From Clostridium sp. CAG:389 (GTDB lineage Bacteria > Bacillota > Clostridia > TANB77 > CAG-508): 14,131 nt of DNA. The translations under genes were made by a program, and so were the position numbers. This document shows positions 1-6,885 of the stretch, one piece after another. Below the pieces are notes generated by a model. It was not told the DNA's origin. It saw only the letters and a list, made by a program, of their open reading frames with translations, and did not search any database. Each line of letters starts with the position of its first letter. The stretch's first letter is position 1. The stretch spans positions 1-14,131 of the forward strand of contig FR901905.1 in the NCBI GenBank assembly GCA_000438255.1, written 5' to 3'.

Positions 1-796
1 TAAAAATAGAATTTAATTTATTATAATTTTTTATTATTTCAATTGTAGGATTTATTTCTAAAAAATATTTATACACATTTTTTATTTTTTCATTAAATTG
101 ATTAAATGTTTCTACAACTTCTTCTGTATTTATATTTGAATTATTATCAAATTTATTTATAATTGTGCTTCCAAGTTTAAATTCTACTCCAAACATTATA
201 AAAATAAAAATTAAAGTAATTATTATTTGAAAAGCATCTTTATTTTTTATAAATTTAGATAACTTCATAAAAAACATTGTTATAATACTAATAAATAATG
301 TTGGTAAAATTGGAAAAATTAATAATATCAAAAATAAATATACATAATATATAATTCCAGCATATGTACAGATTCCATAAATAATTAAAGGAAAAAATGC
401 AAATATTAATTCTGAAAAATATAAATTAACTACTATTGTATTAAATTTTGAAATCAATAATTCTTCTGATTTCAGTGGCAATGGTAATAATACTTCTAAA
501 TCTTTTGAAAAAAAGTATACATTGGTACTTGCCAAAATTATTTGAAAAATAATAATCATCATAAATAATAAAAAGAAAATATTTAAAAATAAAATTGGCT
601 GTCCTACTTTTACAAGTTCATTTATAACTTCATAGCTTAAAAACGATATACCTGCCATTACAATTAAAATAAGCCACACAAAAATAGATTTTTTATTTAT
701 TTTATTTGTTTTTGGATCAATTATATAAGGATTTTGAAATGAATTTTTAAAAAATATTTTCGTTAAATTAAATATATTTTTTATTTTTTTATTCAT
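1..796 (-). CDS. ABC-2 type transporter permease, partial (3' end beyond left edge)
   Basis: An integral membrane protein whose reading frame stays open from an ATG at 794-796 to the left edge, giving the first 265 residues. Hydrophobic segments lie near residues 38-56, 68-92, 122-146, 150-176 and 190-206. After the second comes a cytoplasmic stretch with FFSKDLEVLLPLPLKSEEL (96-114), an arrangement I know from Clostridia ABC-2 permeases encoded beside a cognate ATPase. The start overlaps the end of the ATPase gene by 8 nt (789-796), which implies translational coupling. A GGAG sits 10 nt upstream. By inference it forms the membrane half of an exporter; the substrate (lipid, peptide or antibiotic) cannot be told. 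A hydrophilic loop near residues 207-250 may be extracellular. The C-terminal half is missing from the window. Confidence 0.85.
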   Translation of the reverse strand, partial: MNKKIKNIFNLTKIFFKNSFQNPYIIDPKTNKINKKSIFVWLILIVMAGISFLSYEVINELVKVGQPILFLNIFFLLFMMIIIFQIILASTNVYFFSKDLEVLLPLPLKSEELLISKFNTIVVNLYFSELIFAFFPLIIYGICTYAGIIYYVYLFLILLIFPILPTLFISIITMFFMKLSKFIKNKDAFQIIITLIFIFIMFGVEFKLGSTIINKFDNNSNINTEEVVETFNQFNEKIKNVYKYFLEINPTIEIIKNYNKLNSIF

Positions 797-1514
797 TTTC
801 AACAATCTCCATAAATAATTCTTCCAAAGATTTATTTTCTTTTAATTCTTTTTTCAAATCCTCATATGTCCCAACAAATAATAATTTTCCTTTATCTATT
901 ATTCCAATTCTATCGCATAATCTTTCTGCAACATCTAAAATATGTGTAGAGAAAAATACAGTATTATTTTTATTTGCATATTCTCTCATAATATTTTTTA
1001 ATTCAAATGATGATTTAGGATCTAACCCTGTCATAGGTTCATCTAATATCCAATTTCTAGGATTATGTAATAATGTACCTATAATTATTAATTTTTGTCT
1101 CATTCCATGTGAATAACTTTCTATTTTATTATTTAATACATTTATTATTTCAAATTTTTCTGCTAATTCTTCTATTTTTTTTATTCTATCCTTTGTTGAA
1201 ACATCATATACATCTGCAACAAAATTCAAATATTCTATACCTTTTAATTTTAAAAATACATCAGGATTATCAGGAACTAGTCCCATTTGTTTTTTGGCTT
1301 CTATTGGATCTTTTATTATACTTTTATTATCAATTAAAATGTCTCCTTCATCTATTTCTAATATTCCAGTCATCATTTTTATTGTAGTTGTTTTTCCTGC
1401 TCCATTTGGTCCTAAAAAACCGAAAATTTCTCCATCATTTATTTTTAAATTTAACTTATCTATTACTTTCTTATCTTTTTTATATTTTTTAGATATATTC
1501 TTTATCTCTATCAT
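789..1514 (-). CDS. ABC transporter ATP-binding protein
   Basis: The nucleotide-binding subunit of an ABC exporter, 241 residues, a normal length for single-domain ATPases of this type. Visible motifs are Walker A GPNGAGKT (35-42), a degenerate signature YSHGMRQK (134-141) in place of LSGGQ, Walker B NWILDEP with catalytic Glu (154-160), the D-loop GLDP (163-166) and the switch His (191). The signature form is common in ATPases paired with ABC-2 permeases. The frame extends upstream to 1547, but the ATG at 1514 is preferred because AAAGGAGAGA precedes it with about 9 nt spacing and MIEIKNISKKY is the typical family start. The longer version would also read through the terminator and promoter region. 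It is coupled to the permease downstream. It lies after the T4SS terminator, so I infer a separate transcription unit with no evident role in secretion. Confidence 0.93.
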   Translation of the reverse strand: MIEIKNISKKYKKDKKVIDKLNLKINDGEIFGFLGPNGAGKTTTIKMMTGILEIDEGDILIDNKSIIKDPIEAKKQMGLVPDNPDVFLKLKGIEYLNFVADVYDVSTKDRIKKIEELAEKFEIINVLNNKIESYSHGMRQKLIIIGTLLHNPRNWILDEPMTGLDPKSSFELKNIMREYANKNNTVFFSTHILDVAERLCDRIGIIDKGKLLFVGTYEDLKKELKENKSLEELFMEIVENE

Positions 1515-1535
1515 AGGCAATCTCTCCTTTATTGC

Positions 1536-1564
1536 ATTATAAATCAAAAGAGGTTGCTTTGCAA
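1536..1564 (-). promoter_or_regulatory. Sigma-A-type promoter for the ABC transporter genes
   Basis: The minus strand carries TTGCAA (1559-1564; 4 of 6 match to TTGACA), a 17-nt spacer and a perfect TATAAT (1536-1541). The -35 lies inside the stem-loop of the terminator ending the upstream operon. Caveat: a start site about 7 nt past the -10 falls at the 5' end of the Shine-Dalgarno sequence (1521-1530), giving a very short leader of about 16 nt. Confidence 0.55.
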
Positions 1565-1571
1565 CCCCTTA
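1548..1571 (-). terminator. Rho-independent terminator of the T4SS operon
   Basis: On the minus strand AAGGGGTTGC, loop AAA, GCAACCTCTT form a 10-bp stem with one G-U pair, followed by a short, interrupted U run (TTTTGATTT). It begins about 10 nt past the stop codon of the last T4SS gene. The stem is strong for so AT-rich a region. The short U tract is its weak point. Confidence 0.75.
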
Positions 1572-1579
1572 TCTATTAA

Positions 1580-2896
1580 TTATTCTATTCCAAATGACAT
1601 TTCAAAATCCAAATCATCATTTAATTGCATTATTATTGTAACATTTCTTGTTTCAGAACTTTCTTCTGTTAAATCTGTAATGTTCAAAGTAACTGTATAT
1701 AAATTACTTCCCTTTTGTTCTATATTTCTAAATTCAAATTTATTATATTCGAAAAATACGTTTTTCATATATTCTTCAAATTTTTCTTGTGTATTTAAGT
1801 AATTCTTTTTAAATCCACTTGATATACAGTTATATGATGTTTTATAGTCATGTCTATTAATCATCTGTATAAATTTATCTACATTCATTTGAACTTTCTT
1901 TTCATTATTTGCTTCTGAATATGTTTCTTTAAATTTATCTGTTGTTATTGTATAATTATCTAATAATACTTCATAATTCATAACATTTTTTGCTCTAAAA
2001 ATATAATAATTCTCATATTGATCTTGACAAACATATTCTGTATAATCCTGATAATTATTTATTAAATATTTTTTTATTATTATTTTTTGTAATTCATTTT
2101 GATTATTATTAACATATTCTTTATAATTATCAATATTCTCAAATCTTTTTTTCTTGTAATTTTCTTCTAATTTATTATAAGATTTAGATATATCACTCAA
2201 TACATTATTTTTAAAATCGTAAAAATAATTTTTTGCCATTTGCTCATCTGATATATTAGCATAATTAAAAGCATTATTAGAATTCTTGTTAATACTATCT
2301 ACATCTATTGCAGTTATTTCATTATAATTTACATTATTTAAAGGATTTATACTATATGTATTATTATTTACATCTAATATTACTTCAAATATTTTTTCCT
2401 TTTTTTCATTATTTTCTATATAAACATAAAAATCTTTTATATTTTCACCATCAATAATATACATTTTGTCTATTAAAAAACTATTACCAATATCCCTAAT
2501 TTTTTCATATACATTAGTTTTTGTTATATTATTTTTTTGTACATATCCCACATATAATTGATCATAAATTGCTTGATTTTTATCCTCATTACTAGTTAAT
2601 CCTGTTAACTGAGAATAAGATATTTCTCCTCCCTCAATATAATCCCCTTCTGATTGACTAGCAATTTCCATTATTACAGTTTTATAAAATTTATCTAGAC
2701 AATCCTTTACTGTATAATATAATGTAATATTATCTACTTCTTTAATATTTGTATCTATATTTGTAGTATCCGCATTATTTTCATATGAATCTTCATGAGC
2801 AATATCTATCTCTTTTTTATTAATGAATAATAATAATAATATAACAATAACTATTATTATAAACAATGCAATAATAATATTTTTTATATATTTCAT
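1580..2896 (-). CDS. Membrane-anchored VirB8/TcpC-like protein with repeated NTF2-like domains
   Basis: A 438-residue protein with a short cytoplasmic N-terminus, one transmembrane helix (about 6-25) and an extracytoplasmic remainder. Three stretches look like NTF2-like folds (helical N-part, then beta strands): about 54-185, 216-322 and 333-438. The last, with its KFIQMINRHDYKTSYN start and TVTLNIT strand, is the clearest. VirB8-like proteins of Gram-positive conjugation systems, such as TcpC of pCW3, have this design of anchor plus tandem NTF2-like domains and act as scaffolds at the translocation channel. Assignment here rests on fold-like pattern and context, not a signature motif. GGAGG lies 6 nt before the ATG. 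It is the last gene of the operon, 19 nt after the hydrolase and just before the terminator. It could instead be a non-T4SS lipid-face accessory protein. Confidence 0.65.
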   Translation of the reverse strand: MKYIKNIIIALFIIIVIVILLLLFINKKEIDIAHEDSYENNADTTNIDTNIKEVDNITLYYTVKDCLDKFYKTVIMEIASQSEGDYIEGGEISYSQLTGLTSNEDKNQAIYDQLYVGYVQKNNITKTNVYEKIRDIGNSFLIDKMYIIDGENIKDFYVYIENNEKKEKIFEVILDVNNNTYSINPLNNVNYNEITAIDVDSINKNSNNAFNYANISDEQMAKNYFYDFKNNVLSDISKSYNKLEENYKKKRFENIDNYKEYVNNNQNELQKIIIKKYLINNYQDYTEYVCQDQYENYYIFRAKNVMNYEVLLDNYTITTDKFKETYSEANNEKKVQMNVDKFIQMINRHDYKTSYNCISSGFKKNYLNTQEKFEEYMKNVFFEYNKFEFRNIEQKGSNLYTVTLNITDLTEESSETRNVTIIMQLNDDLDFEMSFGIE

Positions 2897-2915
2897 TCAA
2901 AACCTCCAAATTATT

Positions 2916-5885
2916 TTATTTGGTAACTCTAATTATTTTTCCTCTTGCATTAGATTTTAAGAAATATGTTGCTTTTACTGGTGAAGCATTTAGATTACCT
3001 CTCCAATGATTCTCGCTTCCACAATCATAAGCATATAAATCTCCATTTTCTAATTTTACAACTATATTCATATGATGGACCTTTCCTTCATTTCTTACAA
3101 ATATATCCCCAGGTTGTAATTTATTATATGGGTTTTCACCAGCTGCTACTGTTATTTCTTCCCACCCATATTTTGAATTCCAATTAGTTTGTAAAAAATT
3201 AGATGTATTATGTTGATAATAAAAATCACCTGTATAGCCTGCTTCATATAAAACCCATGAAACAAATCCACTACAATCTATTTGTCCACCTCTAAATGGT
3301 ATACTAGAAATTCCTCCATAACTAATACTATTTCCATTAGAACAAATTGTTTGCCAAGCCTTAGATGCAATATCTAATATAGTTCCATCCCCAGCATAAT
3401 CACTTGCACTTAATACCTCACCTGTACCTGCTGTATAAATTCCCTCGTGAAATAACTTCCAATTTGCTTGTGATCTACCATTACTCTCTACATTACTATT
3501 AAAATATGTTTTTCCACTACTTGATTTTGCATTTTTTACAAGAGCATCCGTATTACCATAAGTTTTATATGCTTGAATAAAATTACCTATATTTCCATAT
3601 TGGTACATAATACATGTTAATGCATCAAGTTGAGGTTGTGTAAATTCATCTAATATACCTGCATTATTTAATTGTGTCTTAATACTAGTCTGATATCTAT
3701 CTAATAATTTTACTTTTACTCCATCAACAGCAGTTACACTTAATTTAGATACTCCAATAGTATCATAACTACCATTATTTATCATTATTCCTTCTTCTTG
3801 ATATTCAGCTATATGCCAATATGTTTTTCCATTGTCTGCTGTGTGACAAACACCAAATCCAAAATTTCTTGTAGAAGTATTTGAATCAGTATAACAAATA
3901 TATTCTGATTTATCTTCTGTTATATATCTTGCCACTGATGAAGAATAACTTATTTCATTCCTTAAATATTTCCATACTGTACTATTTTCCCAAGAAGCTA
4001 GATAATCAAATAATATATTACTACTTGATGCAATTCCTATACTAACAAAACTATTTTCTTCATATTCACTAAAATCGTAACTTGTAATTCCAAAATCATG
4101 TCCAGTTGCTCTATAAAACAAGTATTTAGTCAAGTCAAGCATATCTGGTGCATTATTTTCAATTATCTCCCATAACCAATTACTTACACTTCCATCAGTC
4201 AAATATTTTCTTGCTTTTATATGTGTTTTTTTACATAAGATAGTAACAAAATTATCCTCATTTGCATTTTTATCGTCCTTAGGTTTACATATTGGTGTCT
4301 GCGCAACATATTTTTGTTCAGTAGTAGTAATTGTCTGAGTTTGAACTCTTTCTATCTTATGATCATAATTTTTTATATCTACATAAGAAACTTGTACATC
4401 CGCTACAATATCATCTTCAACTTCCATGGGTGGAGAACCATTTATTCCATTTACTATCCTCTTTGGTTTAGTCCCATTTTTTTCAATATATGTTTTTACA
4501 GATTCTGCAAAAGCAACTGCTTCTGAATCATTTAATAAAGAACTATCACTATTTGAATCTTTTGATGTTCTATCATTTAAAACATATTCTGTATCATCTT
4601 GATTAGCAGAATTACTCTCAACAGTTGGTATAATATTGTCTGGAAAAGCATATTCTTTACTATAATAATATATCCACACATCTGCTTTTGTTAAATCATA
4701 TTTAATATCATTTCTTTCTGTAATTATAGTATGTGTTACAACATAATCCGTAGAATCTGTACTATATGACGCAGGATATCTTGAACTATAATTTCCATCA
4801 GCATTTGGTGAATCCTTTGCAAGCCAATATCTTTGAGTTGCAAATCCTGTAAGTCCATATGTATTTCTAACAAATAATCTTGCATATTTATCAGTTCTTG
4901 TTTCTTTTTTATATTTATATACATTCTCGTCTTTTGTAGTCGTAATATTATCATAAATTGATATTGTAATTTCACTATTTTCAACTAAATCTGCTAATTC
5001 TAATACAAAACTTGGATCTTCACCTATTACTAATAATGACCACAAATAATTAAAAGGCATTGTATATTTACCTACTACACTTTTATAATTTATTGAAATT
5101 GTTGATAAACTCATTATTAGTTTACTATAATTTCCATCTGATTTTTTATTACTTTCATTTAAAGTCTCTGTATAATCATTAATTTTCGTATCAATATCAT
5201 TAAATGTTAATGTCTCTGTTACTGTATTCAGATAAGCTACAATAGCATTACCTTGACTATCTAATGTAAAATATTCTAATGCCTTTGTATCATTTTTTTC
5301 TACATATGAAGAAAATGTATTTGAGTCTATATAACTTAGAAAAACGCTTGTACCATCATTTTTGTGCCTTTCAAACTTTATTATTCCATTCAATTTTCCG
5401 TCTACTTGTCCCATGTCAGGATATTGAGTAATAATTTCAGCATTCAATAATTTTTCTAATTGTTCTGGATTATCCAAATATTCAGAATATACATCGTTAA
5501 TACACCATAATATTTCAGCCTGTGTAACATCATCTAAACTTGTTACTTTTGGATTTTTTCTTAATTTTTCATTTATTTTAAGTTTTTCTATTATTTCCTC
5601 ATCAGTCATATTTTCAATTTCTTCATCACTAATTCTTAAATCTTTTAATCCAGCTTTTATTATTGCATCCTTATCAACAACCAGTCCACCTTCATCTACC
5701 GGATTTACATTTCCAGTATAATTTGAAGGATTACCTGATTTGTTTTCATCCCATTTTCCATCATCTATTGTGATAAAATAATAAGAAGAAGATAATAATA
5801 TAATTATCATAATCATCAAAATCAAAACAACAATTAATTTTTTATTAAAAAATACTGATTTTAATGTTTCTTTTATTTTTTCCAA
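2916..5885 (-). CDS. Membrane-anchored bifunctional peptidoglycan hydrolase (GH24-like lysozyme plus NlpC/P60)
   Basis: A 989-residue VirB1-like cell-wall enzyme that should open the peptidoglycan for the secretion channel. It has an N-terminal signal anchor (about 17-38) and a long unassigned extracytoplasmic region (about 40-620). A T4-lysozyme-like domain follows (about 635-815): candidate catalytic Glu644 in RNEI, FGFGVCHT (675-682) matching the GyGH turn, QPQLDALTCIMYQYG (750-764), and WKLFHEGIY (809-817). The C-terminal NlpC/P60 endopeptidase (about 830-989) shows DCSGFV with nucleophile Cys871 and GDIFVR...HHMNIV with His937/938; a third polar residue is probably Asp954. Tn916 and pCF10/pCW3 homologues also pair a muramidase with an NlpC/P60 or CHAP domain, but usually are much shorter. 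The start codon is TTG (5883-5885), chosen because AAGGAGG lies 10 nt before it. The NlpC/P60 call is firm; the lysozyme call is good; the N-terminal region is not recognised. Confidence 0.88.
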   Translation of the reverse strand: MEKIKETLKSVFFNKKLIVVLILMIMIIILLSSSYYFITIDDGKWDENKSGNPSNYTGNVNPVDEGGLVVDKDAIIKAGLKDLRISDEEIENMTDEEIIEKLKINEKLRKNPKVTSLDDVTQAEILWCINDVYSEYLDNPEQLEKLLNAEIITQYPDMGQVDGKLNGIIKFERHKNDGTSVFLSYIDSNTFSSYVEKNDTKALEYFTLDSQGNAIVAYLNTVTETLTFNDIDTKINDYTETLNESNKKSDGNYSKLIMSLSTISINYKSVVGKYTMPFNYLWSLLVIGEDPSFVLELADLVENSEITISIYDNITTTKDENVYKYKKETRTDKYARLFVRNTYGLTGFATQRYWLAKDSPNADGNYSSRYPASYSTDSTDYVVTHTIITERNDIKYDLTKADVWIYYYSKEYAFPDNIIPTVESNSANQDDTEYVLNDRTSKDSNSDSSLLNDSEAVAFAESVKTYIEKNGTKPKRIVNGINGSPPMEVEDDIVADVQVSYVDIKNYDHKIERVQTQTITTTEQKYVAQTPICKPKDDKNANEDNFVTILCKKTHIKARKYLTDGSVSNWLWEIIENNAPDMLDLTKYLFYRATGHDFGITSYDFSEYEENSFVSIGIASSSNILFDYLASWENSTVWKYLRNEISYSSSVARYITEDKSEYICYTDSNTSTRNFGFGVCHTADNGKTYWHIAEYQEEGIMINNGSYDTIGVSKLSVTAVDGVKVKLLDRYQTSIKTQLNNAGILDEFTQPQLDALTCIMYQYGNIGNFIQAYKTYGNTDALVKNAKSSSGKTYFNSNVESNGRSQANWKLFHEGIYTAGTGEVLSASDYAGDGTILDIASKAWQTICSNGNSISYGGISSIPFRGGQIDCSGFVSWVLYEAGYTGDFYYQHNTSNFLQTNWNSKYGWEEITVAAGENPYNKLQPGDIFVRNEGKVHHMNIVVKLENGDLYAYDCGSENHWRGNLNASPVKATYFLKSNARGKIIRVTK

Positions 5886-5895
5886 CTTATTATTA

Positions 5896-5902
5896 CCTCC
5901 TT
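5896..5902 (-). promoter_or_regulatory. Strong RBS fixing the TTG start of the hydrolase gene
   Basis: The minus strand reads AAGGAGG, then 10 nt, then TTG at 5885-5883. No in-frame ATG fits this site. The near-perfect Shine-Dalgarno sequence probably compensates for the weaker start codon. Confidence 0.8.
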
Positions 5903-5910
5903 CTTTTCTA

Positions 5911-6864
5911 TTATAATTTAATTTTTAATTCTTTAAAATCATATTCTGCTTTATTTTCTAATTTATTATATTCATCATAATTTAAAACAAATTTAGAAAA
6001 TACAATATTTTTCATTTTTCTTGTAGAACTATATGAATTACTGAATTTAATTTTTAAAGTAGTTTTTAGTTTGCTTTGTACAACAAGTTTACTTGTATTT
6101 ACTTCATTATTAAAAAAATACGCTTTTTTATCATTTGAATCTAATAAATAAACTGATTTTACATCATCATTTGTATCTAATAATATTGTATTATTAGAAT
6201 TATTTTCTACATATATATTATATTCTTCATAATCCATATATGTATTTACTTCCTTCACAGTAACTTTTATATCATTATACATAGTTTCTAAATTCAAATT
6301 TTTTCTTCCAATATAACTATTTATATTTAGTTTATATTCATTACTTTTTCTAATAACAGTCATATAATCTTGTCTGGTTTCTGTACTATTTAATTTTCCT
6401 GTTGATAATATATCATCAGTAATCATTATTCTATATATATCTCCAACCCAATTTTCTATTGTATAAGATTTTTTATCTCCATTAAATAAATACTCATAAT
6501 ATATCTTTTTAAAATCTTCAACACTTGGATACATTTCTTCCTTACACTCATCTGTAAGTAATTCATATGCATCCTCTACGTCTCCTTCATTACAATAATT
6601 AAAAAAAGTATCTATTATATCTGTATCTTTCTTTAATTTATCCTGTGATATTTCAGAGCCAGTCACAGATGATTTATTAGATGTAACTGCATTACTATAA
6701 GTAATATTACCCACAACAGACTCTTTTTTGCTATTATTACTACCATTATTTTTTTTAGCAAAAAAGTTTAATATCTGTATAATAGCTATTATAAAGACTA
6801 TAATTAGTATAATCCATAAAATTTTCTTTCTATTTTGATTATAATATCTTATCAATCTATACAT
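5911..6864 (-). CDS. Membrane-anchored VirB8-like T4SS protein (NTF2-like plus beta-sandwich domain)
   Basis: A 317-residue bitopic protein: basic cytoplasmic N-terminus, one transmembrane helix (about 14-35), a Ser/Asn-rich linker (38-72), then two extracytoplasmic parts. Residues about 80-182 (IDTFFNYCNEGDVEDAYELL onward) have the helical start and strand pattern of an NTF2-like domain, as in VirB8/TcpC-type channel scaffolds. Residues about 190-317 (VKEVNTYMDYEEYNIYVENN, then a late KIKFSNS strand) look like the immunoglobulin-type beta-sandwich found in DUF4352-like surface domains. GGAGGG lies 8 nt before the ATG. It sits between the VirB6-like gene and the wall hydrolase, the usual place for a VirB8-like gene. 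The role is inferred from design and position. It is a second, differently built member of the class beside the one at 1580-2896. Confidence 0.65.
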   Translation of the reverse strand: MYRLIRYYNQNRKKILWIILIIVFIIAIIQILNFFAKKNNGSNNSKKESVVGNITYSNAVTSNKSSVTGSEISQDKLKKDTDIIDTFFNYCNEGDVEDAYELLTDECKEEMYPSVEDFKKIYYEYLFNGDKKSYTIENWVGDIYRIMITDDILSTGKLNSTETRQDYMTVIRKSNEYKLNINSYIGRKNLNLETMYNDIKVTVKEVNTYMDYEEYNIYVENNSNNTILLDTNDDVKSVYLLDSNDKKAYFFNNEVNTSKLVVQSKLKTTLKIKFSNSYSSTRKMKNIVFSKFVLNYDEYNKLENKAEYDFKELKIKL

Positions 6865-6885
6865 AATTATAGCCCTCCATCTACA

